Positions 31,207 to 40,107 of a stretch of DNA of 64,000 nt are shown here, piece by piece. Positions within the stretch are counted from its first letter, which is position 1. Every line of letters begins with the position of its first letter. Where the stretch lies: NCBI RefSeq assembly GCF_947496875.1, contig NZ_CANMEH010000001.1, positions 1-64,000 on the forward strand, given 5' to 3'. The stretch is from an uncultured Paracoccus sp. GTDB taxonomy: Bacteria; Pseudomonadota; Alphaproteobacteria; Rhodobacterales; Rhodobacteraceae. The notes below the pieces were generated by a model. The model saw nothing but the letters and a program-made list of their open reading frames with translations, was not told where the DNA came from and ran no database searches. Both the position numbers and the translations under genes were made by a program.

Positions 31207-31235
31207 ATATAGGAACCGCATTTTCGCCCTGCAAG
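31207..31235 (-). promoter_or_regulatory. Sigma-32 (RpoH) heat-shock promoter of dnaK
   Basis: On the minus strand CTTG (31232-31235) is followed after 18 bases by CCTATAT (31207-31213). This fits the alphaproteobacterial RpoH consensus CTTG-N17/18-CYTATNT. Transcription would begin near 31200, giving dnaK a leader of about 100 bases. The site lies between dnaK and the divergent alkB gene. I saw no CIRCE inverted repeat. Confidence 0.82.
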
Positions 31236-31252
31236 CGTTGCGGATCAGCCAT

Positions 31253-31933
31253 ATGCCCGTTGCCGACCACCCGTTTCCCACCCGCCTGATCCGCGGCGCC
31301 GCGCTGTTCGCGGGGCTGCTGCGACCGGCCGACCAGGCGGCGCTGATGGACGACGTGCAGGCGATCTGGGCGGCCGCGGCGCCGCAGCGCCCGGTGACCC
31401 GCTGGGGCAAGCCGATGTCGGTCGCGATGGCCTCGGCCGGGACACTGGGCTGGACGACGGACCGGCGCGGCTATCGCTATGAACCGCGGCAGCCGGACGG
31501 CCGCCCCTGGCCCCCGATCCCGGACCGGTTGCTGGCGCTGTGGGACAGTGTGACGCAGGGGGCGCGGCGCCCGGACAGTTGCCTGGTCAACCTCTATCGT
31601 GGCGCGGCGCGGATGGGCCTGCATCAGGACCGCGACGAGGCCGACCTGACCCAGCCGGTGGTGTCGGTCAGCCTGGGCGACCGGGCCCTGTTCCGCATCG
31701 GCGGGACCGAGCGCGGCGGCAGCACGGAAAGCGTGTGGCTGCAGTCCGGCGACGTGCTGGTGCTGGACGGCGATGCCCGTCTGCGGTTCCACGGGATCGA
31801 TCGCATCGATCCCGGCAGCTCGGACCTGGTTTCGGGTGGCGGGCGGGTCAACCTCACCCTGCGGGTCGCCGGTCCGCCCGACGCGGCTGCGTTCGACGCC
31901 CCTGCGCCAGGCGTCAGCGGGCCGACCAGCTGA
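31253..31933 (+). CDS. alkB: AlkB-type oxidative DNA/RNA demethylase
   Basis: A 226-residue Fe(II)/2-oxoglutarate dioxygenase that removes alkyl groups such as 1-methyladenine and 3-methylcytosine. Iron ligands are H124-x-D126 (MGLHQDRDEAD) and H180 (RLRFHGIDRI). The 2-oxoglutarate-binding arginines lie in R198-V-N-L-T-L-R204. The start at MPVADHPFP was chosen because upstream in-frame sequence overlaps the dnaK promoter. It is divergent from dnaK. Its 3' end overlaps the convergent permease gene by 20 bases. Confidence 0.92.
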   Translation: MPVADHPFPTRLIRGAALFAGLLRPADQAALMDDVQAIWAAAAPQRPVTRWGKPMSVAMASAGTLGWTTDRRGYRYEPRQPDGRPWPPIPDRLLALWDSVTQGARRPDSCLVNLYRGAARMGLHQDRDEADLTQPVVSVSLGDRALFRIGGTERGGSTESVWLQSGDVLVLDGDARLRFHGIDRIDPGSSDLVSGGGRVNLTLRVAGPPDAAAFDAPAPGVSGPTS

Positions 31934-32732
31934 GCGATTCCGCGTTGCGGGTGACGTATTCGGCCATCAGCCCGATCATCAGGCAGCCGAGCGTCGCATA
32001 GACCGGATAGGCCACCGACGAGTTGTGCGGCGTGTAGTTGATGAAGGCATAGCCGCGCGCCTGGTCGATCACGTGGAACAGCGGGTTCCAGTCGAACATG
32101 CTCAGCATCATCGGCGGCAGCGCGTTGGCCACGAACATCTTGCCCGACGCGACCATGTTGAGGCGCTGATACAGGCTGCTCAGGATCGAGATGCCGCTGG
32201 GCCACCACGGCCGCGCGGCGAGAAAGATCAGCCCGATCACGCAGCCCGATGCCCAGGCCAGCAGGAACATTCCGGCCAGACCGACCGGATCCTCGAACGA
32301 GACCGGCTGGAACAGCGTGTGATAGAACCCCAGCAGCACCAAGGACGCCAGGGTCTGCCGGTACAGCACCGCCAGCGCCGCGCCGCAGATCGTCACGGCC
32401 GTGTTCATCGGCCCGTGCTTCATCATGCCCGACACCGCCGACCCGGACCCCGACACCGCCCCGATCGCCGTGGTGTGGGTCATGAACAGGAAGATGCCGG
32501 TCATGATGAAGATGATGAAGTCGCCGCGCACCGGCGAGCGCTTGACGCCCATCAGCCAGTACATGGCAAAGAACCCCACCACCAGCACCATGGACTGCAG
32601 CACCGCCATCGCCAGCCCGATGACGGCGTTGCTGTGCGACTTTCGCAGGTTGTGGACGGTCTGGTGATAGATCAGCGCCAGCGTGGTGAAGGCCGCATCG
32701 AGCAGGTTGCGGTTGCGGCGCTGAACGAACAT
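31914..32732 (-). CDS. ABC-2 type polysaccharide export permease (KpsM/Wzm-like)
   Basis: A 272-residue membrane protein with about six helices. It has the layout of permeases that carry capsule or O-antigen chains across the inner membrane with an ATPase partner of the KpsT type. Visible segments are LALIYHQTVHNLRKSH, VLQSMVLVVGFFAMYWLM, FIIFIMTGIFLFMTH and NPLFHVIDQARG, the last resembling the conserved 'NPl.hlie.iR' motif. No ATPase gene is in this window. Divergent to cysQ across 168 bases. Confidence 0.82.
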   Translation of the reverse strand: MFVQRRNRNLLDAAFTTLALIYHQTVHNLRKSHSNAVIGLAMAVLQSMVLVVGFFAMYWLMGVKRSPVRGDFIIFIMTGIFLFMTHTTAIGAVSGSGSAVSGMMKHGPMNTAVTICGAALAVLYRQTLASLVLLGFYHTLFQPVSFEDPVGLAGMFLLAWASGCVIGLIFLAARPWWPSGISILSSLYQRLNMVASGKMFVANALPPMMLSMFDWNPLFHVIDQARGYAFINYTPHNSSVAYPVYATLGCLMIGLMAEYVTRNAESLSWSAR

Positions 32733-32900
32733 CCGTGCGGTCCCCTTCTCGCGAGGGCCCGGGCGGTGCGCTTCCGCGCCGCCGCGGCGGCCGACCGCTT
32801 GCCCCTGCCGCCAGCGGCGATCATAAGGAAGGGGGGTGACGCATTCAACGACGAGCCGGGCCGCAGGGATGCCGGCTGGCGGGGACCGAAAGGAAACTGC

Positions 32901-33701
32901 ATGCAATTTGACGATTTGATTGTTCAGATGCGCCGCCTGGCGCTGCAGGCCGGCGCGCGCATCATGGAGATCTATGACGGCCCCGACTTCGCGGTCGAGG
33001 TCAAGTCCGACCAGTCGCCGGTGACCGCGGCCGACACGGCTGCGGACGCGCTGATCTCGGCCGGGCTGCGCGCGGCGTTTCCGGACATCCCGCTGGTCAC
33101 CGAGGAACAGACGGCGACCCACGGGCAGCGCCTGTCCAGCTTCCTGATCGTCGATCCGCTGGACGGCACCAAGGAATTCGTCCAGCGCCGCGGCGATTTC
33201 ACCGTCAACATCGCCTATGTCCGCGACGGCGTGCCGGTGCGCGGTGTCGTCTATGCGCCCGCCAGGGGGCGCCTGTTCTACACGCTTGCCGACGGCCGTT
33301 CGGTCGAGGAGATCGGGCCGTTCGGGGACCGCCCGCGCGACATCCGGCCGATCGGCGTCAATCCGATGCCGGACAATCGCGGGCTGATGGTGGTCGCCTC
33401 CAAGTCGCATCGCGACCAGGCGACGGACGACTATATCGCAACCTACATGGTCCGCGACATGACCAGCGCCGGTTCGTCGCTGAAGTTCTGTCTGGTCGCC
33501 ACGGGCGAGGCCGACCTGTATCCGCGGCTGGGCCGCACCATGGAATGGGATACCGCCGCCGGCGACGCGGTGCTGCGCGGCGCGGGCGGCGAAACCGTGC
33601 GGTTCGACGATCACGCGCCGCTGACCTATGGCAAGCCCGGCTTCGAGAACCCGTTCTTCATCGCCCATGCGCCTGGCGTGCTGTTGAAGCCGCAGATCTG
33701 A
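32901..33701 (+). CDS. cysQ: 3'(2'),5'-bisphosphate nucleotidase CysQ
   Basis: A 266-residue lithium-sensitive phosphatase of the inositol monophosphatase fold. It hydrolyses PAP (from sulfate activation) to AMP. Metal-site motifs are VTEEQ, VDPLDGTKEF and EWDTAAGDAVL. AAAGGAAA eight bases before the ATG supports the start. Its stop overlaps the next start by one base (TGATG). In envelope loci CysQ can dispose of PAP from sulfotransferases; here the coupling to kdsB is notable. Confidence 0.93.
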   Translation: MQFDDLIVQMRRLALQAGARIMEIYDGPDFAVEVKSDQSPVTAADTAADALISAGLRAAFPDIPLVTEEQTATHGQRLSSFLIVDPLDGTKEFVQRRGDFTVNIAYVRDGVPVRGVVYAPARGRLFYTLADGRSVEEIGPFGDRPRDIRPIGVNPMPDNRGLMVVASKSHRDQATDDYIATYMVRDMTSAGSSLKFCLVATGEADLYPRLGRTMEWDTAAGDAVLRGAGGETVRFDDHAPLTYGKPGFENPFFIAHAPGVLLKPQI

Positions 33702-34501
33702 TGTCCGTCGTCATCGTGATCCCCGCCCGCCACGCGTCGACCCGCTATCCGGGCAAGCCGCTGGTCGGACTGACCGGCGCATCCGGCGAGAGCCGCAGCC
33801 TGATCCGGCGCAGCTGGGACGCGGCCCGGACGGTCCGGGGCGCGGACCGGGTGATCGTCGCGACCGACGACGACCGGATCGCGGATCACGCCCGCGATTT
33901 CGGCGCCGAGGTCGCGATGACCTCGACGAGCTGCCGGAACGGGACCGAGCGCTGCGCCGAGGCGGTGACGAATCTGGGGCTGAATCCCGAGATCGTCGTC
34001 AACCTGCAGGGTGACGCGCCGCTGACCCCATCGTGGTTCATCGAGGATCTTGTCGCGGCGCTGCGCGACCACCCGTCCGCACAGATGGCGACGCCGGTGC
34101 TGAACTGCACCGGCGCAATGCGCGCCGACCTGCTGGACGATCGTGCCCATGGACGGGTCGGCGGCACCACCGCGGTGTTCGGGCAGGGCGGCCTCGCGCT
34201 CTATTTCTCCAAGGAAGTGATCCCGTTTGTTCCCGGCGAGATCGCCCCGGATGCACCCAGCCCGGTCTTCCACCATGTCGGGGTCTATGCCTATCGCCCC
34301 GGGGCGCTGTCCGCCTATCCGACTTGGCCGGAAGGCCCGTTGGAGCGGTTGGAGGGGCTTGAGCAACTGCGCTTCCTTGAACAGGGCCGCCCCGTCCTGT
34401 GCGTCCAGGTCGAGGCGCGGGGGCGGGCGTTCTGGGAACTGAACAACCCCGAGGACGTGCCGCGGATCGAGGAGATGATGCGGCAGATGGGGCTGGATTG
34501 A
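33701..34501 (+). CDS. kdsB: 3-deoxy-manno-octulosonate cytidylyltransferase (KdsB-type)
   Basis: A 266-residue nucleotidyltransferase that activates Kdo as CMP-Kdo for lipopolysaccharide or capsule. VIPARHASTRYPGKPL is the CTP-binding N-terminal block. VIVATDDDRIADH, a variant of the SGTDR region (NGTERCAEAV) and VVNLQGDAPL follow. HHVGVYAYRPGALSAY is the C-terminal conserved segment. NGTER replaces the usual SGTDR, so it may be a second, capsule-type paralogue. Translationally coupled to cysQ upstream and to the glycosyltransferase downstream. Confidence 0.87.
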   Translation: MSVVIVIPARHASTRYPGKPLVGLTGASGESRSLIRRSWDAARTVRGADRVIVATDDDRIADHARDFGAEVAMTSTSCRNGTERCAEAVTNLGLNPEIVVNLQGDAPLTPSWFIEDLVAALRDHPSAQMATPVLNCTGAMRADLLDDRAHGRVGGTTAVFGQGGLALYFSKEVIPFVPGEIAPDAPSPVFHHVGVYAYRPGALSAYPTWPEGPLERLEGLEQLRFLEQGRPVLCVQVEARGRAFWELNNPEDVPRIEEMMRQMGLD

Positions 34502-35730
34502 CCCCCAGCGCCGCGGTCGGGCCGACCGGCCCGGCGGTCAGCGTGGTCGTGGTGTCGCGGTACCGTCCCGCGGCACTGGCCCGGTGCGTTCACGCCCTGA
34601 CGCTGCAGGACCATCCCTGCTTCGAACTGGTGGTGGTGGCCGATCCGGCTGCGGCCAGGCCGCGGCCCGACCTGCCGATTCGGCGAGTGGTCTTTGACCG
34701 CGCCAACATCTCGGCCGCGCGCAATGCAGGGATCCGGGCGGCCGCGGGCGAGATCATCGCCTTTCTCGACGACGATGCGGTGGCCGAGCCGACCTGGCTG
34801 TCGCGGCTGGCCGCGCCGTTCTCGAACCAAGCGGTGCTGGCCGCCACCGGGGTCACCCGCGGTCGCGACGGGGTGCGCTGGCAGGTCCGGGCGGAACGGA
34901 TCGGGCCGGACAGCCTGGCGCGGTCCATCCCGGTTCAGGGCGGCGCTGTCCGGCTGCTCTGCCCGCAGGACGGGCAGCCGGTCAGCACTTTGGGGACCAA
35001 CTGCGCCTTTCGCCGTGCGGCGCTGGTCGAGATCGGCGGTTTCGATCCGGCATTCGCCTATCATCTGGACGAAAGCGACCTGAACATGCGGATGGCTTCG
35101 CGCTGGCCGGACGCTCCGACCGCGATCGTGCCCGGGGCCGAGGTGGCGCATGGCTGGGCCGGCAGCGAGCACCGCAGCGCCGCCGGGGTGCCCCGCGACC
35201 TGACCGTCATCGGGCGCTCCACCGGGATCTTCTGCACGCGCCACGGCGGCGACCCCGCTTTCGCCACCGGCCACCAGCGCCGGCGCCTGCTGCGGCTGAT
35301 GCTGGCGGGCCGGCTGGACCCCGGCCAGGTCCGGCCGCTGATGCAAGGCTTCCGCACAGGATTGCAGCACGCCCCGGCGGCCCCCGCCCCGGTCTGGGCG
35401 GCCGGTGACGCCGCACCCGCCTTTGCCCCGCTGCCCGGAACCGGGCCACGGCCGGCCCGGTTCATTGCGGGATGGCACTGGCAGGCGGCGCGGCTCAGGG
35501 CCGATGCGGCCCGGGCGGCGGCCGCCGGGCAGATCGTCACCCTGCTGCTTCTGACCCCGACGCTGCTGCCGCACAGGGTGCGGTTTGCTCCGGAAGGGTT
35601 CTGGGAACAGCGCGGCGGACTGTGGGGTCCCTCGGACCCGGGTGATTCGCCATTCACGCCCTGGCGCCTGCAGGACCGCATCTCGCATGAGGCGAAACGG
35701 GTGATGCAAACGCGCCTGACCGGACCTTGA
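34498..35730 (+). CDS. Family-2 glycosyltransferase
   Basis: A 410-residue GT-A fold transferase. VSVVVVSRYRPAALARCVHAL is the nucleotide-binding start. ANISAARNAGIRAA and AFLDDDAVAE follow, the latter being the metal-binding DxD motif. GTNCAFRRAALVEIGGFDPAF is the acceptor-side block. The C-terminal 150 residues are not assigned. A TTG start at 34498 overlapping the kdsB stop (TTGA) is preferred because the in-frame sequence is good from there; a GTG further in is the alternative. The sugar transferred is unknown. Confidence 0.8.
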   Translation: MTPSAAVGPTGPAVSVVVVSRYRPAALARCVHALTLQDHPCFELVVVADPAAARPRPDLPIRRVVFDRANISAARNAGIRAAAGEIIAFLDDDAVAEPTWLSRLAAPFSNQAVLAATGVTRGRDGVRWQVRAERIGPDSLARSIPVQGGAVRLLCPQDGQPVSTLGTNCAFRRAALVEIGGFDPAFAYHLDESDLNMRMASRWPDAPTAIVPGAEVAHGWAGSEHRSAAGVPRDLTVIGRSTGIFCTRHGGDPAFATGHQRRRLLRLMLAGRLDPGQVRPLMQGFRTGLQHAPAAPAPVWAAGDAAPAFAPLPGTGPRPARFIAGWHWQAARLRADAARAAAAGQIVTLLLLTPTLLPHRVRFAPEGFWEQRGGLWGPSDPGDSPFTPWRLQDRISHEAKRVMQTRLTGP

Positions 35731-35851
35731 CCTGTCGGAATGGGCAGGTTCCCGCCCCGCGAGAGCGCCCGTGCTTGATCAGCCAATCTCGCTTGAGGTA
35801 AGCGCAACCTGCGCGGGGGTCCTTTCCGCAGTTCGCACGGAGTTTGTTTTC

Positions 35852-36742
35852 ATGGTTCAAAAGGTCACCAAAGCCGTATTTCCGGTTGCCGGTCTGGGTA
35901 CCCGCTTTCTGCCCGCCACCAAGTCGATTCCCAAGGAAATGATGACCTTGGTCGATCGTCCGCTGATCCAGTACGCGATCGACGAGGCGCGCGCCGCGGG
36001 CATTGAGGAGTTCATTTTCGTCACATCGCGCGGCAAGGGCGCGCTGGAGGACTATTTCGATCACGCGCACGAACTGGAAAACACCCTGCGCAAGGCCGGC
36101 AAGGACGACCTGCTGGAACTGCTGCGCCAGACCAACATGGAATCCGGTGCGATCGCCTATATCCGCCAGCACAAGGCCATGGGGCTCGGCCACGCGGTCT
36201 GGTGCGCCCGCCGGCTGATCGGCGACGAACCCTTCGCGGTGGTGCTGACCGACGACGTGGTGCTGGGCGAGCCGCCCTGCCTGCAGCAGATGATCGAGGC
36301 GCATGCCGAGACCGGCGGCAGCATGGTCGCCGCGATGGAGGTGCCCGCCGACAAGACGAGCGCCTACGGCATCATCGACGTGGCCGAGGACATGGGGGCG
36401 ATCGTCAAGGTCGCCGGCATGGTCGAGAAGCCCAAGCAGAACCCGCCGTCGAACCTCGCCGTCATCGGCCGCTACATCCTGGCGCCCACGGTTCTGAACA
36501 ACCTCAACAAGCTCAAGCAGGGCGCCGGTGGCGAGATCCAGCTGACCGACGCCATCGCCGACGAGATCAGGGAGGGGCGCGAGGTGTTCGGCCTGCGGTT
36601 CCGCGGACAGCGCTATGATTGCGGGTCCAAGGCCGGCTTCCTGCAGGCGACCGTCGCGTTCGGGCTGAACCGCGAGGACCTCAAGGACGAGTTCGCCGAC
36701 TATCTGCACGACATGCTCGCCATGCAGAAGGCCGCCGAGTAG
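35852..36742 (+). CDS. galU: UTP-glucose-1-phosphate uridylyltransferase
   Basis: A 296-residue enzyme making UDP-glucose, the donor for surface polysaccharides. VFPVAGLGTRFLPATKSIPK is the nucleotide loop with the catalytic region. VLTDDVVLG, MVEKPKQNPPSN and the ending GGEIQLTDAI follow. The ATG at 35852 matches the usual 'kvrKAVFPvaG' beginning. galE follows six bases after, so UDP-glucose and UDP-galactose are supplied together. Confidence 0.96.
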   Translation: MVQKVTKAVFPVAGLGTRFLPATKSIPKEMMTLVDRPLIQYAIDEARAAGIEEFIFVTSRGKGALEDYFDHAHELENTLRKAGKDDLLELLRQTNMESGAIAYIRQHKAMGLGHAVWCARRLIGDEPFAVVLTDDVVLGEPPCLQQMIEAHAETGGSMVAAMEVPADKTSAYGIIDVAEDMGAIVKVAGMVEKPKQNPPSNLAVIGRYILAPTVLNNLNKLKQGAGGEIQLTDAIADEIREGREVFGLRFRGQRYDCGSKAGFLQATVAFGLNREDLKDEFADYLHDMLAMQKAAE

Positions 36743-36747
36743 GCGGC

Positions 36748-37761
36748 ATGGCGGACAGGATCCTGGTGACCGGCGGCGCCGGCTATATCGGCTCGCACGC
36801 ATGCAAGGCGCTCGCGGCCGCGGGCTACGTGCCGGTCACCTTCGACAACCTGTCCACCGGCTGGCGCGCGGCGGTGAAGTTCGGCCCGTTCGAGCAGGGT
36901 GACCTGATGGACCGGGCGCGGCTGGATCAGGTGTTCGCCGAGCACCGCCCGGTGGCCGTCATGCATTTCGCCGCCCTCAGCCAAGTCGGCGAGGCGATGC
37001 GCGAACCCGGCAAGTACTGGCGCGGCAATGTCTGCGCCTCGCTGAACCTGATCGAGGCGGCGGTGGACGCGGGCTGCCTGGACTTCGTGTTCAGTTCGAC
37101 CTGCGCCACCTATGGCGATCACGACGGCGTGGTGCTGGACGAGAACACGCCGCAGACGCCGCTGAATTCCTACGGCGCCAGCAAGCGGGCGATAGAGGAC
37201 ATGCTGCGGGATTTCGGCGCCGCCCATGGATTGCGCAGCGTGATCTTCCGCTACTTCAACGTGGCGGGCGCCGATCCGGACGCCGAGGTCGGTGAGGCCC
37301 ATCAGCCCGAGACGCATCTGATCCCGCTGATCCTGGATGCGGTCGATGGCCGCCGTCCGGCGCTGACCATCAACGGGACCGACTATCCCACCGCGGACGG
37401 CACCTGCATCCGCGACTTCGTCCACGTCATGGATCTGGTCGATGCCCATCTGCTGGGGCTGGAATGGCTGCGCGCCAACCGCGCCCCCGACGGTGCGCCG
37501 CGGACCGGGGGCGCCGAGGTGTTCTGCCTGGGAACCGGGTCGGGTTTCTCGGTGCGCGAGGTGATCGACCACGCGAAACGGGCCACCAACCGGCCGGTCC
37601 CGGTCATCGAAGGGCCGCGCCGCGACGGCGACGCCGTGTCGCTCGTGTCCGGGAGCCGCCGGGCCGGCATGGAACTGGGCTGGCGGGCCGACCGGTCGAC
37701 CCTGCCGCAGATGATCGGTGATGCCTGGCGCTGGCATCAGTCCGGCGGGTATGACCGCTGA
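36748..37761 (+). CDS. galE: UDP-glucose 4-epimerase
   Basis: A 337-residue extended SDR interconverting UDP-glucose and UDP-galactose. ILVTGGAGYIGSH is the NAD loop. FSSTCATYGDH and Y-G-A-S-K hold the catalytic Ser/Thr and Tyr-Lys. FRYFNVAGAD and DGTCIRDFVHVMDL are typical of GalE. It follows galU closely and overlaps the next glycosyltransferase by 11 bases. Confidence 0.95.
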   Translation: MADRILVTGGAGYIGSHACKALAAAGYVPVTFDNLSTGWRAAVKFGPFEQGDLMDRARLDQVFAEHRPVAVMHFAALSQVGEAMREPGKYWRGNVCASLNLIEAAVDAGCLDFVFSSTCATYGDHDGVVLDENTPQTPLNSYGASKRAIEDMLRDFGAAHGLRSVIFRYFNVAGADPDAEVGEAHQPETHLIPLILDAVDGRRPALTINGTDYPTADGTCIRDFVHVMDLVDAHLLGLEWLRANRAPDGAPRTGGAEVFCLGTGSGFSVREVIDHAKRATNRPVPVIEGPRRDGDAVSLVSGSRRAGMELGWRADRSTLPQMIGDAWRWHQSGGYDR

Positions 37762-38998
37762 TCCGGCCTTCGTGCTGGATGTCACACGGCTGATCTCACG
37801 CCTCGGGCAGGGGCCGCTGACCGGCATCGACCGGGTCGAGGCCGCGTGGCTCGCGCATCTGCAGGACCGGCCCCATCATCTGGTTGCGCGGCTTGGGCCG
37901 GCGCAGATGCTGCTTGGCCCCGATGCCGGTGCCGATCTGCTGCGCTGGACGGCCGGGGACAAGGGGGCCGTTCCGGCCGCATCCCTGCTGGACCGCATCC
38001 TGGGCCAGACCGCCCTGCGGCCACGCGCCAAGCGGGCGATGGCGCGCCGCGCGGTGGCCCGCGTTCCGCTGTCCGGACGGGGCATCGCCCGGCGCCTGCA
38101 CCGGATCATGCCCGGCCGCCCGGTCTATCTGAATGTCGGGCACAGCAATCTGGGCGCGCCCTGGCTGGACAGCCTAGGCCACGCGGCGCTGCGGATCGTG
38201 CTGATCCACGACACCATCCCGCTGGACCACCCCGACCTGACCCGGCCCGGACAGGATGCGATCTTCCGCGATCGCCTGACCGCGGCCCTGTCCCACGCGG
38301 ATATAGTCGTGGCAATCAGCGCGGCGACCCGGGACGATCTGCTGCGCTGGCGTGACCGGCTGGGCATCCGCAGTCCGGCGCCGATCGTGGTCGCCCCGAT
38401 CGGCACGACCCGACACCCGGCCGTGCCAGCCGATCTGCCGCCCGATCTGGAACTGACCCGACCGTTCCTGGTGGTGCTTGGCACGATCGAGCCGCGCAAG
38501 AACCACGCGCTGCTGCTGGATGCCTGGCAGCTTCTGGCGCAGCACCACGTCGCGGCCGGAAACCGTGCCGCCGACCTGCCGCAGCTGCTCATCGTCGGGC
38601 GGCGCGGATGGGAAAACGCGGCGACCTTCGCCCGGCTGGATGCGCTGCCGCCGGGCGGGCCGGTCCGCGAGCTGCCGAGCCTGCCGGACGGCGCCGTGGC
38701 CGCACTGTTGGACCGCGCCCATGCGCTGCTGCTGCCAAGTCTCAGCGAGGGCTTCGGCCTGCCGCTGACCGAGGCCGCTTGCCGCGGCACCCCGATCCTG
38801 TGCACGCCGCTGCCCACCGCCCGCGCCCTGCTGGGCGACTATCCGATCTACCTGCCCGCGGACGACCCCCGCCCCTGGACCGACGCGATCGCCCGGATCA
38901 CGAAAGCTCCGCGGCGGCCCCGCACGCCGCTTGTCGTGCCGGGCTGGGCGGCGCATTTCCGTCGCGTCGAGGATGCTGCTATGCAGGCGTTCACCTAG
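37751..38998 (+). CDS. Family-4-like (group 1) glycosyltransferase
   Basis: A 415-residue GT-B fold transferase. The C-terminal domain is clear: FLVVLGTIEPRKNHALLLDA, LIVGRRGWEN, and the E-x7-E region LLPSLSEGFGLPLTEAACRG. The N-terminal acceptor domain includes VLIHDTIPLDHPDL. The start at MTADPAF overlaps the galE stop, which implies coupling. It resembles mannosyl- or rhamnosyltransferases of O-chain synthesis, but the sugar is not determined. Confidence 0.88.
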   Translation: MTADPAFVLDVTRLISRLGQGPLTGIDRVEAAWLAHLQDRPHHLVARLGPAQMLLGPDAGADLLRWTAGDKGAVPAASLLDRILGQTALRPRAKRAMARRAVARVPLSGRGIARRLHRIMPGRPVYLNVGHSNLGAPWLDSLGHAALRIVLIHDTIPLDHPDLTRPGQDAIFRDRLTAALSHADIVVAISAATRDDLLRWRDRLGIRSPAPIVVAPIGTTRHPAVPADLPPDLELTRPFLVVLGTIEPRKNHALLLDAWQLLAQHHVAAGNRAADLPQLLIVGRRGWENAATFARLDALPPGGPVRELPSLPDGAVAALLDRAHALLLPSLSEGFGLPLTEAACRGTPILCTPLPTARALLGDYPIYLPADDPRPWTDAIARITKAPRRPRTPLVVPGWAAHFRRVEDAAMQAFT

Positions 38999-39017
38999 AC
39001 GGGGAACCGAACCGCAC

Positions 39018-39140
39018 GTGCCGACAGGGTGGACAAGATACAGGCCCCGGATTCGGCTGCGGGCCATGCGTCTGCGCAAGGCGGCGCGCGGCGCCTATCT
39101 GCGCGACTACGTGGCCTTCGGCTTTGCCGACCGGCCCTGA
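39018..39140 (+). CDS. Possible 40-residue basic protein
   Basis: A GTG-initiated frame reads VPTGWTRYRPRI at its start and KAARGAYLRDYVAFGFADRP at its end. It sits 19 bases after the glycosyltransferase stop on the same strand. It is arginine-rich and lacks a clear ribosome binding site or a known family. It may be a real small gene at the end of the polysaccharide operon, or chance. Confidence 0.25.
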   Translation: MPTGWTRYRPRIRLRAMRLRKAARGAYLRDYVAFGFADRP

Positions 39141-39162
39141 CCGGAGGCCCGGTCCGCGTCCG

Positions 39163-40107
39163 TCACCCCTGCGGAGTCATGACCTTGCGGGCCCGTGACC
39201 GGGCCAGGCCAAGTCGCTGCTCCCGCCAGATGATCGCCACGCCGGCGGCGATGATCACCGCCGCGCCACCCAGCATCACGCCGGTCGCGACCTCGCCGAA
39301 GACGAACCACCCGATCGCCAGCGCCAGGATCATGGACACATAGTCGAACGGCGCCACCACCGACGCATCCGCATAGCGATAGGCCGAGGTCAGCAGGATC
39401 TGCGCCAGCCCGCCCAGCAACCCCGCCGTGACCAGCAGCGCCGCGGTGCCGGGGTCGAGCAACACCCAGCCGAACGGCAGCGTGACCAGCGACAGCACGG
39501 TGGAGGTGACGGAAAACCAGAACACGATGGCGGCTGTCCGTTCCTCGGCGACCATCTTGCGGATGAAGATCTGCGCCAGCCCGCCGAACGCCGCGCCGAC
39601 CAGCGTCACCACCGCGCCCAGCGTTTCCGCCGTGGACACCCCGTCCGCGGTCGCGCCCAGCCGTGGCGACAGCACGATCAGCACGCCCGCCATCCCCAGC
39701 GCGACCATGCCCAGGCGAAAGGCGCGGACCTGTTCGCCCAGGAACATCGCCGCAAAGATCACCGTCAGCAGCGGCATCGCATAGCCCAGTGCCGTCGCCT
39801 CGGGAAACGGCAGCAGCCCCAGACCCGCAAAGCTGCACCCCATCGCCAGGGTGCCGACAATGCCGCGATAGGCGTGGTTCATCGGCCGCGACGTGCGCAG
39901 CCCGGTGGCCAGTTCGCCCCGCCAGACCAGCCAGCCGAGGATCACCGGAATGGCGAACAGCGACCGGAAGAACACCTGCTCGCCCGCCGGCACCTGGTCC
40001 GAGGTCGCCTTCAGCAGCGACGCCATTGCCGTGAAGACCGTGACGCTGCCGATCTTCAGCAGGATCCCCCGCATCGGGCTGGGCGCCGGCACCACGACCG
40101 CGCTCAT
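39163..40107 (-). CDS. EamA/DMT-family membrane transporter
   Basis: A 314-residue permease with about ten helices in two homologous halves. First-half features are [20 protein letters not shown] and [20 protein letters not shown]. The second half has [36 protein letters not shown] and a final helix before a basic tail. DMT proteins export or import small metabolites; no substrate is evident. The start overlaps the queG stop by four bases (ATGA). Unlike the truncated homologue at 4782 this copy is complete. Confidence 0.88.
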   Translation of the reverse strand: MSAVVVPAPSPMRGILLKIGSVTVFTAMASLLKATSDQVPAGEQVFFRSLFAIPVILGWLVWRGELATGLRTSRPMNHAYRGIVGTLAMGCSFAGLGLLPFPEATALGYAMPLLTVIFAAMFLGEQVRAFRLGMVALGMAGVLIVLSPRLGATADGVSTAETLGAVVTLVGAAFGGLAQIFIRKMVAEERTAAIVFWFSVTSTVLSLVTLPFGWVLLDPGTAALLVTAGLLGGLAQILLTSAYRYADASVVAPFDYVSMILALAIGWFVFGEVATGVMLGGAAVIIAAGVAIIWREQRLGLARSRARKVMTPQG

